From: a bacterium M00.F.Ca.ET.205.01.1.1
GTDB taxonomy: Bacteria > Pseudomonadota > Alphaproteobacteria > Rhizobiales > Rhizobiaceae
Assembly: GCA_004791255.1 (NCBI GenBank)
Contig: SRUQ01000005.1
Location: 416,065 to 480,064 of the forward strand
Length of the DNA stretch: 64,000 bases
Direction: 5' to 3'
Shown here: positions 34,052-43,316 of the stretch, piece by piece
Numbering within the stretch: the stretch's first letter is position 1
Layout of the letters: each line of letters opens with the position of its first letter
Notes under the pieces: generated by a model
Told to the model about the DNA's origin: nothing
Seen by the model: the letters and a program-made list of their open reading frames with translations, nothing else
The model's database searches: none
Position numbers and translations under genes: made by a program

Positions 34052-34969
34052 TTAGGCGGCTCTTGAAGCCGTATTCGCCTGCGCGCCCTCGGGCAGCACT
34101 TCCCGCACCGCTTGCAGCAGAATTTCGGCGAGACGCGCCGCCACCGGATCGAGGTCCGGTTCCTTGCGATGCAGCACCAACGCCATCTGAGGCAGGGCGG
34201 GCAAGCCGGCGATCTCCGGCGTCAGCGCCCTGACATTGGCCGGCAGGCCGATGTCAGTGCGGATGGTCAGTCCCAATCCGGCGGCGACGGCCGCCCAGAT
34301 GCCGCCGAGGCTCGGGCTGGAAAAGGCCATCCGCCAGGACAGGCCGGCGCGGTCGAGCGTTTCGGTTGCCACCGTGCGCAACAGGCAGGGCGCTTCGAGC
34401 GCCACCAGCGGCAGCGCTTCGCCGTTGCGTAGTGAGGCTTCTATGGGTTTTGCCGGACCGATCCAGCGCATCTGCACATCGGCGACATGCCTGGTGTAAG
34501 GCAGCATCGTGCCATTGTGCCAGGCCAGCGCGATATCGAGATTGCCTGAGGTGATCTTGTCGGCAAGCTCGAAGCTGCGTGCGATCCTGGCCTCGATCTT
34601 GACCTTGGGATGGGCGCGGGCGAAGCGCCCGAGCACATCAGGCAGCACCGCTTCGCCAAAGTCCTCCTGCAGGCCGAGCCGCACCCAGCCCTCAAGCTCG
34701 ACATCGTGGATGGCGGACGCCGCCTCGTCATTCAATTCGAGCAATCGCCGGGCATAGCCGAGCATGGTCTCGCCGGCCTCGGTCAAGGCGAGGCCGCGCC
34801 CCGATTTGCGGAAGATCGGTGTCGCCGCCTGCTCCTCCAGCTTCTTCAGTTGCGCACTGACCGCCGAGGTCGAGCGGCCGAGACGATCGGCGGCCTTGGC
34901 GAAGCTGCCCAGTTCCATGCCGGTGACGAAGCTTCTGAGAACGTCGAGGTCGAACGTCACGCGATGCAT
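34052..34969 (-). CDS. LysR family transcriptional regulator
   Basis: A 305-aa regulator with an N-terminal HTH (about residues 5-62, GSFAKAADRLGRSTSAVSAQ) and a C-terminal effector domain. It reads FDLDVLRSFVTGMELGSFA at the start, the common LysR opening. An in-frame GTG one codon upstream is also possible. It is divergent from an MFS transporter gene (35089), with about 120 bp between them, and so likely controls it. Its end is convergent with der. Confidence 0.9.
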   Translation of the reverse strand: MHRVTFDLDVLRSFVTGMELGSFAKAADRLGRSTSAVSAQLKKLEEQAATPIFRKSGRGLALTEAGETMLGYARRLLELNDEAASAIHDVELEGWVRLGLQEDFGEAVLPDVLGRFARAHPKVKIEARIARSFELADKITSGNLDIALAWHNGTMLPYTRHVADVQMRWIGPAKPIEASLRNGEALPLVALEAPCLLRTVATETLDRAGLSWRMAFSSPSLGGIWAAVAAGLGLTIRTDIGLPANVRALTPEIAGLPALPQMALVLHRKEPDLDPVAARLAEILLQAVREVLPEGAQANTASRAA

Positions 34970-35088
34970 CACAATTGTCCCGTTTATCAGGATTTATGGT
35001 CAAAAACTTCCTGATTTTATGGATGAAACTATGGCGATAGACATGTGCCGTCAAGGCCGGTCGCCGGTCGCCAAACGGGAATGCAACC

Positions 35089-36390
35089 ATGTCCGCCATC
35101 GTCACGCGCAGCGACTGCCCGTCGCCAAAGTCATCGAAAGCCGGAAGCGAGGGCGCCAGGACATTCACATCAAACCATCGCTGGAAGGTGCTCGGCATCG
35201 GCGTCGCCGCCAATGCCGGTTTCTCAGCGACTTTCTCCGGCATACCGGCAACCGCCGTCATGCTGCGACAGGGCTATCATCTCGGCAATGCTGAGCTTGG
35301 CCTGGCGCTCGGCCTTCTGGGCCTTGGTGTCGCGCTTTCCGAATTGCCCTGGGGCCTGCTCACCGATCGCTGGGGCGACCGCCGCGTGCTCCTGGCCGGG
35401 CTTGGCTTGACAGCGGCCTGGCTGTCCCTGATGGCGCTGCTCGTCGTTCCTTCGTCGTCCGGCGTGCCCGGCGTCGACATGCTGGCCGCCGCCTTGCTCG
35501 TCACCGGCCTGCTCGGCGGCAGCGTCAACGGCTCGAGCGGCCGTGCCATCATGGGCTGGTTCGGAGAAGGTGAACGCGGCTTTGCCATGAGCATCAGGCA
35601 GACGGCGGTGCCGCTGGGCGGCGGACTCGGCGCTCTTGTCCTGCCATCGCTCGCTTCGACCTGTGGCTTTGCCGCCGTGTTCGGGCTGCTGGCGGGTGCG
35701 TCCGCGGTTTCCGCCCTGTTCGCCTGGCGCTGGCTGCACGAGCCGCCGGCACTGGGTGACGCGCCGGCAGCGCCGGCCTCGATCGCCGGGCCGGCGCCGC
35801 TGCGCAATGCCGAAGTCTGGCGTATCGCGACGGCGATCGGCCTGCTGTGCTTCCCGCAAGTAGCGGTGCTCACCTTCGCTTCCGTCTTCCTGCACGACGT
35901 CGTCGGCCTGGGGACGCTGGCGACCAGCGCCAGCCTCGCCGCCGTGCAGGCCGGCGCCATGGTCATGCGCGTCTGGAGCGGCCGCTTTACCGATCGGCAC
36001 GGCAACCGCCGGCCGTTCCTGCGGCTTTGCAGCGGGCTCAGCGCGATGGCCTTTGCGCTGCTCTGGCTGCTGGTGCTGGCAAGCCACGCCCTGCCAGGCG
36101 GCCAACCGGTGCTGATGGCCGTCCTTCCCCTGATGCTGATTGCCGCCGGCATCTCGGTCTCCGCCTGGCACGGCGTCGCCTACACCGAGCTTGCCACGCT
36201 CGCCGGCGCCGGCCATGTCGCAACCGCGCTCAGCCTTGCCAACAGCTTCGTCTTCGTCGGCTTCTTCCTGGTGCCGGTGGCCATCCCCGGGCTGCTGCAC
36301 CTCTGGTCATGGCCCGGCGTATGGCTGTCGGCGGCCATCTGCGCGCTGGTCGCCTGGCCGATCTTCCTGCGGCCGCCGGCAGCAGGATAA
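35089..36390 (+). CDS. MFS transporter
   Basis: A 433-aa major facilitator with about twelve hydrophobic helices. The N-terminal cytoplasmic tail (about 30 residues) precedes GIGVAANAGFSATFSGIPATAV. Loop 2/3 reads GLLTDRWGDRRVLLAGLG, the classic G-x-x-x-D-R-x-G-R-R motif, and its half-repeat is SGRFTDRHGNRRPFL. It is divergent from the LysR gene. Substrate unknown. The start ATG has no strong Shine-Dalgarno, and a later start near residue 30 cannot be excluded. Confidence 0.87.
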   Translation: MSAIVTRSDCPSPKSSKAGSEGARTFTSNHRWKVLGIGVAANAGFSATFSGIPATAVMLRQGYHLGNAELGLALGLLGLGVALSELPWGLLTDRWGDRRVLLAGLGLTAAWLSLMALLVVPSSSGVPGVDMLAAALLVTGLLGGSVNGSSGRAIMGWFGEGERGFAMSIRQTAVPLGGGLGALVLPSLASTCGFAAVFGLLAGASAVSALFAWRWLHEPPALGDAPAAPASIAGPAPLRNAEVWRIATAIGLLCFPQVAVLTFASVFLHDVVGLGTLATSASLAAVQAGAMVMRVWSGRFTDRHGNRRPFLRLCSGLSAMAFALLWLLVLASHALPGGQPVLMAVLPLMLIAAGISVSAWHGVAYTELATLAGAGHVATALSLANSFVFVGFFLVPVAIPGLLHLWSWPGVWLSAAICALVAWPIFLRPPAAG

Positions 36391-36403
36391 AAATTATGCA
36401 ACG

Positions 36404-37606
36404 TCAGGCCAGGGCGACGACAGGCACATGCGCGGATGAAGGTGCTCGCCTGGACATCGGGAACTGTCGCTTGGCCCAGTCGATACCGGGTGTCTCCACC
36501 GCTCGATGGAGAACAATTGAAAAGCCGAGGCTGAGTATCGCTGCGGCGATCGCAGCCACCGTCGGACCATAGTGCTGCCTGATCTCGAGATTGTAGGCCA
36601 GGACGTGAATGACAACCTGATGGATCATGTAGAATGCGAAGCTGATCTCTCCACAGAAAACCAGGGCACGGCAAGACAGGATGCGCGTCAATGAGCCGGA
36701 CTGATGCGCGAAGGCATAGACGATGGCGGCGAACAGCGGGTACAGCCCGAATTCGCGGTAGGCGATCGAAGCCATGAGCGATGCGTGCCCAGCAAGAAAT
36801 TGCGTGATCTCGGCATGTATGCATGCCCAGAGCACCAGGCACACGATTGCGGCAATCTGGCAGAACGTCACCCAGTCATCGGGAATGCGCCGGCTTCTGA
36901 ACAGTCGATAGACGGCTATCCCCGACAGGAATTCCACCATCCGTACGGGTGGGAAGAGGTGAACGAGCGACACATCCGTGACGTAGAGGTCCAGCCAGGG
37001 CTTTTCGGAAGGAGGTGAAAATACCGGCCCGGGCAGGATCGCTGTGAGAGCGATCAGACCGAGGACGGCAAGTGTCCAGCCGCAGGCCACCAGCATGGCC
37101 TGGCTTGGCCGCAAGATCAGAATGAACGGCAATGTGAGATAGAAGAACAGTTCGACCGATATCGACCAAGAGACGCCGTTGTACGCGTAGGCTGTACCGT
37201 AGGTTGGAATCCAGGAACTCTGCAGAGTGGTTGCCAGGGACGCGGTGAAGAGACTGGCAGGCGGATGAAGCGCCACAAGGGCAAGGAAGAAACACAGCAT
37301 GTGGACGGGCCACAGACGGAAGAATCTCTGCAAGATGAAGTTTCTGACGTCGCGCCAACCAAGGAATCGCCCGGAGAAACTGTACGACAGCACGAACCCT
37401 GACAGGACAAAGAAAAACGAAACGGCACAGCCGAGATACATATCCCGGATGGATCGAGATGCATCTATCCCCAATTCCGTCAGATGATGGATGAAGATCG
37501 ACAGAGCTGCGACGGCGCGCAACGCAGTCAAGTTTAGAAGCGTTGGGCGCGCTGTTGCTTCCGCCAATTTGGCGGCACTTACGGCTGTATCCCCCGCGAC
37601 CGTCAT
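36404..37606 (-). CDS. Acyltransferase family 3 (OafA/YrhL-like) membrane protein
   Basis: A 400-aa inner membrane protein with about ten helices. The first helix holds ALRAVAALSIFIHHL, the R-x(10)-H type motif of acyltransferase-3 proteins that O-acylate surface glycans. It also has FFVLSGFVLSYSF and RFFRLWPVHMLCFF. ATG 37606 follows GGATGG; an adjacent GTG is one codon upstream. Codon use is visibly less GC-rich than its neighbours (many GAT, ACG/ACA, CAA), which suggests recent acquisition. It is convergent with the MFS gene and has no glycan genes beside it. Confidence 0.88.
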   Translation of the reverse strand: MTVAGDTAVSAAKLAEATARPTLLNLTALRAVAALSIFIHHLTELGIDASRSIRDMYLGCAVSFFFVLSGFVLSYSFSGRFLGWRDVRNFILQRFFRLWPVHMLCFFLALVALHPPASLFTASLATTLQSSWIPTYGTAYAYNGVSWSISVELFFYLTLPFILILRPSQAMLVACGWTLAVLGLIALTAILPGPVFSPPSEKPWLDLYVTDVSLVHLFPPVRMVEFLSGIAVYRLFRSRRIPDDWVTFCQIAAIVCLVLWACIHAEITQFLAGHASLMASIAYREFGLYPLFAAIVYAFAHQSGSLTRILSCRALVFCGEISFAFYMIHQVVIHVLAYNLEIRQHYGPTVAAIAAAILSLGFSIVLHRAVETPGIDWAKRQFPMSRRAPSSAHVPVVALA

Positions 37607-37909
37607 CACCCATCCGCTGTGCTGAACCGTTGCTCGGAACCAACTGCCATATGGCGGCGGGAATATGGATATCCCGTTAAGCTCATCCCAGGGCAAGGCA
37701 CGCCGGCGGACTGCCTTGCCCCGCCAACGGCCGACCGTCCGCCGCGGCGCGCGGCATCACACCTCCCGCCCGGCCGCAAAGCCGCCCGACTTAGCAGCCA
37801 CGACCGCGAGCCGACTGAGAAAACCCGATCGAAGCCGTTAACGTCCCATCAAGGTTAATGCATCATTTTGCTCTCCAGTGGGGTCAGTTGCGTTCCTGGA
37901 GAGAGTTCC
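37607..37909. other. Intergenic region between divergent acyltransferase and cell wall hydrolase genes
   Basis: About 300 bp without a supported gene. It has scattered Arg/Pro-coding shadows on both strands and must hold both divergent promoters. No clear -35/-10 pair, hairpin or repeat stood out. Confidence 0.6.
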
Positions 37910-39094
37910 GTGCATCGACGCGTCTTGGAGCGGCTTGTTGCCGCCGCCGGTGAGAAGAAGCGCAGTCTTGTGTCTCCTTTCATCATCGGCCTCGGCATCT
38001 GGATCGGCTTTCCGACTGATGTCGCCTACCAGGACATGACAAGCCTCGTCTCCGGCCTGGAGTCGCCGACCGCGCGCTGGAATTCCTACGTCGAGAAATC
38101 CGTCGCCGGATCGGTCCACGCCGCCGAGATGCCCTTCGTCGATACCGACGTCACCGGTTCGATCTCCGGATCGGGCGTGCGCCTGCCCGGTGTCGGCGCC
38201 GTGTCGTTCCGCGGTAAGGGCGGTAAGGTCAGCGCCACGCCCGACGAGGACCGCATCGTGCGCGCCGACAAGAAAGGCCGCATCGTCCAGGTCTCTCCGG
38301 TCGCGCCGCCGAAGAACTTCAACGCCGGCTCGATCTTCGAGCGCACCTCTTCCCTGCTGCGCCCAAGCATGGACAGCGGCCTGAAGATGGCTTTCGCCAA
38401 GCCGCAGATCAAAGGCAAGGAAATCCAGATCGCCGCCGCCTTCCACGTCCGCGAGGACAAGAAGCCGGATCCCGGCGTGCCGACGATGCTTGCCGCTTTG
38501 GTCAACAATGACCATCCCGATATTCTGGCGACGGCCTATGCGCAGTCCGAGCCCGACTATGCCAAGGCCTCGCCCTTCGAGGCTTTGCTTCAGGACGAAC
38601 AGCCCAACAATGGCCGCTTCATCCCGCCGATGGCCAAGGGCGACCATTGGTGGATCCAGAATCCGCTGCCGGAGAGTGTCTTCTCCAAGAAGGAGCAGGC
38701 ATGTCTGGCCAACGGCATCTATTTCGAGGCGAGGAGCGAATCCGTGCGCGGCCAGGCCGCTGTCGCCCAGGTCATCCTCAACCGTGTGCGCAATCCGGCC
38801 TATCCGAATTCGATCTGCGGCGTCGTCTACCAGAATGACAGCTGGTTCAACCGTTGCCAGTTCTCCTTCGCCTGCGACGGCAGGAAGAAGCGCATCGACA
38901 GCCCTGTCGCCTACAAGACCGCGCAGGATATCGCCATGGCCGTTACAGCCGGCAAGATCTTCATCCCTGAGGTCGGCTCGTCGACCCACTACTATGCCCA
39001 ATATGTCCATCCAGGCTGGGCGCGCACCATGCAGAAGATGACCAAGATCGGCCTGCACATCTTCTACCGCACTTATGGCGGCGGCTGGAGCTGA
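37910..39094 (+). CDS. Cell wall hydrolase, SleB-type (Hydrolase_2 domain)
   Basis: A 394-aa envelope protein. A hydrophobic stretch near the N-terminus (about 20-32, VSPFIIGLGIWIGF) can act as an uncleaved signal/anchor. The middle is Lys/Asp-rich and without a recognised domain. The C-terminal SleB domain (about 275-394) reads ACLANGIYFEARSES with the catalytic Glu, then RGQAAVAQVILNRVRNP, YPNSICGVVYQN and CQFSFACDG. It is a lytic transglycosylase-type peptidoglycan hydrolase. GTG 37910 has GGAGAG 6 bp upstream; upstream in-frame codons lack a site. Confidence 0.88.
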   Translation: MHRRVLERLVAAAGEKKRSLVSPFIIGLGIWIGFPTDVAYQDMTSLVSGLESPTARWNSYVEKSVAGSVHAAEMPFVDTDVTGSISGSGVRLPGVGAVSFRGKGGKVSATPDEDRIVRADKKGRIVQVSPVAPPKNFNAGSIFERTSSLLRPSMDSGLKMAFAKPQIKGKEIQIAAAFHVREDKKPDPGVPTMLAALVNNDHPDILATAYAQSEPDYAKASPFEALLQDEQPNNGRFIPPMAKGDHWWIQNPLPESVFSKKEQACLANGIYFEARSESVRGQAAVAQVILNRVRNPAYPNSICGVVYQNDSWFNRCQFSFACDGRKKRIDSPVAYKTAQDIAMAVTAGKIFIPEVGSSTHYYAQYVHPGWARTMQKMTKIGLHIFYRTYGGGWS

Positions 39095-39263
39095 TCGCCT
39101 TTCGTACGTCGGGCTTTTCCGCCGGCGGCGGGCTCGTTAGGGCAGCCATTGCCGGGGGGATTCGCACGGTGCATTCCCCTCATCGCGGCGGGCACGATGT
39201 CGCACCTTTATAAGTGGCTGATTTTACTATACAAAATACACAACCTTGAACTTCCGCCCGTGG

Positions 39264-39292
39264 CTTGACGCGCGCAAACCCTCTAACTATGT
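39264..39292 (+). promoter_or_regulatory. Sigma-70-type promoter of the F0 ATP synthase operon
   Basis: CTTGAC (39264-39269), 17-bp spacer, CTATGT (39287-39292). This is one base from the alphaproteobacterial consensus CTTGAC-N17-CTATAT. Transcription would start at about 39299, 52 bp upstream of atpI. Confidence 0.85.
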
Positions 39293-39350
39293 TGCCGGCG
39301 ACTTTAGAAGCGGACGGACGGTGACGGTCTGGCCGGGCAGGGGGGTTGCG

Positions 39351-39752
39351 ATGGCCGAGAAAAACAGGCCAGACGGAACCGGAGAAACCGGCCGCGGCAA
39401 GCAGCACGACGCCGACATTCGTGATGACGATCTTGAGCGACGTCGGCGTGAACTTGAAGCATCGCTTGCAACAAGGCTGCCGAACCGGTTCGAGGGGAAA
39501 GACGAAGCGAAACCAGTGGCCGGATACGGCCAGGCACTCAAGCTGTCCAGCGAGTTCATCGCCGGGGTGGTGGTCGGTGCCGGCGTTGGCTGGATCATCG
39601 ACCGTCTGGCGGGGACATCGCCATGGGGTCTGATCGTGTTCCTGCTGCTTGGTTTTGGCGCCGGCGTGCTCAATGTCATGCGTTCCGCTGGCGTTGTGGC
39701 AGAATTCGGACAGGGCAACAAATCGCGCTCTGACCGGGACGACAGCAAGTAG
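39351..39752 (+). CDS. atpI: ATP synthase protein I (AtpI)
   Basis: A 133-aa protein: a charged N-terminal half (DDLERRRRELEASLATRLP), then two transmembrane helices (about 65-85 FIAGVVVGAGVGWIID and 92-112 GLIVFLLLGFGAGVLNV). This is the AtpI/F0F1-assembly type that helps c-ring assembly. ATG 39351 has GGGGGG 5-10 bp upstream. First gene of the F0 operon. Confidence 0.93.
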   Translation: MAEKNRPDGTGETGRGKQHDADIRDDDLERRRRELEASLATRLPNRFEGKDEAKPVAGYGQALKLSSEFIAGVVVGAGVGWIIDRLAGTSPWGLIVFLLLGFGAGVLNVMRSAGVVAEFGQGNKSRSDRDDSK

Positions 39753-39809
39753 CCGCCCTCATGCGGCAAATGGCAATTTGGCCGTACGCGGCATTGACGA
39801 GGTCTGAAC

Positions 39810-40568
39810 GTGGCAGCTGACAAGGTCGATCCGATCCACCAGTTCCATATCATCAAGCTGATACCGATCAATATCGGCGGCTACGACCTGTCTTTCACCA
39901 ATTCGGCGCTGTTCATGGTCGCGACCGTGATCGTCGCAGCCGCCTTCCTGTTTCTGACGACGTCGAGCCGCAGCCTGGTTCCGGGCCGACTGCAGTCCAT
40001 CTCCGAAATGGCCTATGAATTCGTCGGCAACATGCTGCGCGACGCCGCCGGCACGCAGGGCATGAAGTTCTTCCCGTTCGTGTTCTCGCTGTTCATGTTC
40101 GTGCTGGTCGCCAACCTGCTTGGCCTGTTCCCGTATTTCTTCACCGTCACCAGCCACATCATCGTCACCTTCGGTCTTGCGGCTCTCGTGATCGGGACCG
40201 TGATCGTCTATGGCTTCGGCAAGCATGGCCTTGGTTTCCTCAAGCTGTTCGTGCCGCATGGCGTGCCGGTGTTCCTGCTGCCGCTGGTGGTGCTGATCGA
40301 GATCATCTCCTTCGTTTCGCGCCCGGTCAGCCTCTCGGTTCGTCTGTTCGCCAACATGCTTGCCGGCCACATCACGCTGAAGGTTTTCTCCGGGTTCGTC
40401 GTCAGCCTGAGCGCGCTCGGCGCGGTCGGCGTGGCGGGATCGGTCCTGCCGCTGGCAATGGCGGTGGCGCTGACGGCGCTTGAATTGCTGGTCGCCTTCC
40501 TGCAGGCCTACGTCTTCGCGGTGCTGACCTGCATGTATCTCAACGACGCCCTGCATCCCGGGCACTGA
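39810..40568 (+). CDS. atpB: F0F1 ATP synthase subunit a
   Basis: A 252-aa inner membrane subunit that forms the proton half-channels beside the c-ring. Family elements: FTNSALFMV in the first helix, FPFVFSLFMFVLVANLLGL, and SLSVRLFANMLAGH with the essential Arg in helix 4. It ends in YVFAVLTCMYLNDAL. GTG 39810 has GAGG 9 bp upstream. It is followed by c, b' and b subunit genes. Confidence 0.97.
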   Translation: MAADKVDPIHQFHIIKLIPINIGGYDLSFTNSALFMVATVIVAAAFLFLTTSSRSLVPGRLQSISEMAYEFVGNMLRDAAGTQGMKFFPFVFSLFMFVLVANLLGLFPYFFTVTSHIIVTFGLAALVIGTVIVYGFGKHGLGFLKLFVPHGVPVFLLPLVVLIEIISFVSRPVSLSVRLFANMLAGHITLKVFSGFVVSLSALGAVGVAGSVLPLAMAVALTALELLVAFLQAYVFAVLTCMYLNDALHPGH

Positions 40569-40645
40569 CCAAGAGTTTCCGGCCCTTCCAACATTGGCGC
40601 CGGATGGAATCGCAACGGAATTTCAGATCCAAAGGAGTTGAACAA

Positions 40646-40870
40646 ATGGACGCAGAAGCAGCAAAGTACATCGGCGCCGGCATCGCTTGCCTGGGCATGG
40701 GTGGTGCGGGCATTGGCCTCGGCAACATCTTCGGCAGCTACCTCTCGGGCGCGCTGCGCAATCCGTCGGCAGCCGATGGCCAGTTCGGCCGTCTGATTTT
40801 CGGCTTCGCCGTGACCGAAGCTCTGGGCATCTTCTCGCTTCTCATCGCGCTGCTGGCCCTGTTCGGCTGA
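40646..40870 (+). CDS. atpE: F0F1 ATP synthase subunit c
   Basis: A 74-aa hairpin of two helices. The first helix is Gly/Ala-rich (GAGIACLGMGGAGIGLGNIF), the loop has RNP, and the second helix carries the proton-binding Glu in FAVTEALGIFSLL. ATG 40646 is preceded by AAAGGAG. Length and start are typical of alphaproteobacteria. Confidence 0.98.
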   Translation: MDAEAAKYIGAGIACLGMGGAGIGLGNIFGSYLSGALRNPSAADGQFGRLIFGFAVTEALGIFSLLIALLALFG

Positions 40871-40964
40871 GCCTCTCTTTGGCTAAGCCGCTCCTTGGCT
40901 AAGCTGTGAGAAGATTGGACAGGCCGGCCGCGCGAGCGGCGGGCCTGATTTCTGGGGATAGTCC

Positions 40965-41561
40965 ATGTTCGTGACATCTGCCTTCGCGCAAGAGTCCGCG
41001 CCCGCTGCCGACGCCAGCCACGCTGCGACGGAAGGCGAGACGCATTCCGGCACCAGCGTGCCTGCCGAGCACGGTGCATTTCCGCCATTCGATCCGGCGA
41101 CGTTTCCGTCGCAGCTTCTGTGGCTGGCGATCACGTTCGGGCTGTTCTACCTGTTCCTGAAGCGGGTTGTGGTGCCGCGCGTTGGCGGCATCATCGATGT
41201 CCGCAACGACCGCATCAGCCAGGATCTCGACCAGGCCGCCAAGTTGAAGGGCGAGGCTGACGCTGCTGTTGCTGCCTACGAGCAGGAACTGGCGGAAGCC
41301 AAGACCAAGGCCAACTCGATCGGCCAGCAGGCCAACGACGCGGCCAAGGCCGAAGCCGAGACCGCACGCAAAAAGGTCGAAGGCGAGCTCGACAAGAAGC
41401 TCGGCGAAGCCGAGGCAAGCATCGCTTCCATCAAGGCCAATGCCATGAAGGAAGTCGGCAGCATTGCCGAGGACACCGCTTCGGCGATCGTCGAGGCCCT
41501 GGTTGGCGGCAAGGTCAGCAAGGCCGAGATCGCGGCCGCGGTCAAATCCGTGGCCCGGTGA
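40965..41561 (+). CDS. atpF': F0F1 ATP synthase subunit b' (AtpG/AtpF')
   Basis: A 198-aa peripheral stalk subunit of the b' type. It has a long Ala/Glu/His-rich N-terminal extension (about 1-40), a membrane helix (about 47-67, PSQLLWLAITFGLFYLFL), and a long Ala/Glu/Lys coiled coil. Alphaproteobacteria carry both b and b'. The gene lies 94 bp after atpE and 10 bp before atpF. Confidence 0.95.
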   Translation: MFVTSAFAQESAPAADASHAATEGETHSGTSVPAEHGAFPPFDPATFPSQLLWLAITFGLFYLFLKRVVVPRVGGIIDVRNDRISQDLDQAAKLKGEADAAVAAYEQELAEAKTKANSIGQQANDAAKAEAETARKKVEGELDKKLGEAEASIASIKANAMKEVGSIAEDTASAIVEALVGGKVSKAEIAAAVKSVAR

Positions 41562-41571
41562 GGAGCGCATT

Positions 41572-42063
41572 ATGGACGCCACATCTCTCGCAACGCTTTG
41601 GGCAACCGTAGCCCTCATCATCTTCCTGGGCGTCGCCATCTACATCAAGGTGCCCGGTATCATCGCCAAGGCGCTCGATGCCCGCGCCGCGCGCATCAGC
41701 AATGAGCTCGATGAAGCGCGCAAGCTGCGTGAAGAGGCCCAGCAGCTGCTTGGCCAGTACAAGCGCAAGCGCAAAGAGGCAGAGCAGGAAGCCGCCGACA
41801 TCGTCGCCGCGGCCAAGCGCGAAGCCGAACTGCTCGCCGCCGAGGCGCATAAGAAAACCGAGGACTACGTCGCGCGGCGCACCGCGCTGGCCGAGCAGAA
41901 GATCGGTCAGGCCGAGCGCGAAGCGGTTGCCGAAGTGCGCGCCAGCGCCGTCGACATTGCTGTCGAAGCCGCTCGCACGCTGCTCGCCGGCAAGATCGAC
42001 GCCAAGGCCGGAGCCGACCTGTTCAAAGCTTCGCTCGCCGACGTGAAGGCCAAGCTCAACTGA
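41572..42063 (+). CDS. atpF: F0F1 ATP synthase subunit b
   Basis: A 163-aa stalk subunit: an N-terminal membrane helix (about 5-25, LATLWATVALIIFLGVAIY) and a coiled coil of about 130 residues (EARKLREEAQQLLGQYKRK). ATG 41572 has GAGGAGC upstream. Last gene of the F0 operon, followed by a strong terminator. The F1 genes are not in this window, as in other alphaproteobacteria. Confidence 0.96.
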   Translation: MDATSLATLWATVALIIFLGVAIYIKVPGIIAKALDARAARISNELDEARKLREEAQQLLGQYKRKRKEAEQEAADIVAAAKREAELLAAEAHKKTEDYVARRTALAEQKIGQAEREAVAEVRASAVDIAVEAARTLLAGKIDAKAGADLFKASLADVKAKLN

Positions 42064-42082
42064 GCCGATAAACCGCAGAAAC

Positions 42083-42117
42083 AAAAAAAGCCGCCTGGGA
42101 AACCTGGCGGCTTTTTT
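42083..42117 (+). terminator. Bidirectional terminator after the F0 operon
   Basis: AGCCGCC / GGCGGCT arms with an interior T-T mismatch and two more GC pairs around GAAA. They are flanked by seven A on the left and six T on the right. It ends atpIBEF'F transcription. Confidence 0.93.
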
Positions 42118-42161
42118 GTTTGGATGGCGGGGCGCGGGAGCTGTCAATCTCCCCCTCGAGG

Positions 42162-43316
42162 CAGGGCTATCGCATATGGGCGATAGCCTGGATGAGATAG
42201 TCGTCATTCCATGCGCATTTCTTGATGCGGTGGCTAACCGGGACTTTGTCGATATCGGCGGCCTGAAGGATATTTCTGGCGAACCGGGTCAGGAGCGCGG
42301 TGTTGGCCGGGGCGTTGTCCTTGCGGGCCCGGCTGAGGTCCTCGCGCAGATGAACGTCAAGCATCCAGTGCAGTCCGTTCTCGATCTGCCAATGGGCTCT
42401 GGAGAGATCGATCGCCTGCTGCGGCGAAAGCAGGGTAGAGGCCATGAATAGGCGCGTCAGCGGCTTGGCCTGATCGCGCCGGCTGGTGATGCGGATGAAG
42501 GCCCTGTGACCGGACATCAGCGGCTCGGCTACCGCCACGACCTCTGCCTGCCGCCACTCGCTGCGGCCATGGCCGGTTTCGGTCCGCTCGGCGACGGCGG
42601 GAGTGGTCTGGGCCAGCTGTTGCTTGGCTCGAGCAAGCCAATGGCGGCGGTTTCCCTTGAGCGCGAGCAGGTAGTCGCCGCCGCGCTGGACAATGGCCTC
42701 AGCCATGCGCGTGTGGCAGTGGAGCGAATCAGCCGTGACCAATCGGCCAGTAAGATCAATGAGTTCGACGACTTTGAGGGCGGCCTCTACTTCATTCTCT
42801 CCATCGCCGGGCGAGACTGCCGCCAGACAGAGCCGCGTTTCGGAGGCAAAGGCCGACACCGTCAGGGGTGGGCTGGCCGCAAGGCCTTTCTCATAGGCCC
42901 GTCGCAACGCCTTGCCATCAAGTGAGACAACACCCTGGCGTGCCTGGGCAAAGCCTGCGGCAAAGGCGGCGAACGCACGTCCGAAGGCCTCTGGATCGAG
43001 CAGGCGCAGCAGCCGCGAGAAGGTGTCGTGGCTGGGCGCCTCCTCGTAGTCGATCAAGCGCGACAGCGCTTGCTTGCGCTCTTGCGCGAACAACGAAAAC
43101 TCCGTTGCGTTCGTCGCGCCACACAGGCTCGCAGCGATCATCATCACGATCAGGTCGCCTAGCCGGTGCGTGGCATTGGCTGCGCGCGGATCAGGGACCG
43201 CGCCGAAATAGCTCTCAAGACTGGAAATGGCAGTCGCTCCTTCGATGGACTGCCTTCCCAAAGAATCCCTTCTCAAACCAACTTCAAGCCCAAAACCGCC
43301 ATATGCGATTCCCCTG
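42162..43316. mobile_element. Complete ISAs1-family insertion sequence, 1155 bp
   Basis: The left end reads CAGGGCTATCGCATATGG; the right end, reversed, is CAGGGGAATCGCATATGG, so the 18-bp terminal repeats match at 16 positions. A 9-bp target duplication CCCTCGAGG flanks it (42153-42161 and 43317-43325), as expected for the family (8-10 bp). The single transposase gene spans nearly all of it. It separates the F0 operon terminator from rnhB. Confidence 0.93.
42167..43261 (-). CDS. ISAs1 family transposase
   Basis: A 364-aa DDE transposase of the ISAs1/H-repeat family. It starts after the right end with the N-terminal segment SSLESYFGAVPDPRAANATHRL. Next come LIVMMIAASLCGATNATEFSLFA and SHDTFSRLLRLLDPEAF. 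The DDE residues lie around VSLDGKALRR, LVTADSLHCHTRMAEAIV, and the later RAHWQIENGLHWMLDVHLREDLSRAR (Glu). TTG 43261 has GAAGGG 5 bp upstream. The open frame continues upstream through the terminal repeat, but an ATG outside the IS cannot be its own start. The stop lies 5 bp from the IS end. It appears intact. Confidence 0.92.
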   Translation of the reverse strand: MGRQSIEGATAISSLESYFGAVPDPRAANATHRLGDLIVMMIAASLCGATNATEFSLFAQERKQALSRLIDYEEAPSHDTFSRLLRLLDPEAFGRAFAAFAAGFAQARQGVVSLDGKALRRAYEKGLAASPPLTVSAFASETRLCLAAVSPGDGENEVEAALKVVELIDLTGRLVTADSLHCHTRMAEAIVQRGGDYLLALKGNRRHWLARAKQQLAQTTPAVAERTETGHGRSEWRQAEVVAVAEPLMSGHRAFIRITSRRDQAKPLTRLFMASTLLSPQQAIDLSRAHWQIENGLHWMLDVHLREDLSRARKDNAPANTALLTRFARNILQAADIDKVPVSHRIKKCAWNDDYLIQAIAHMR

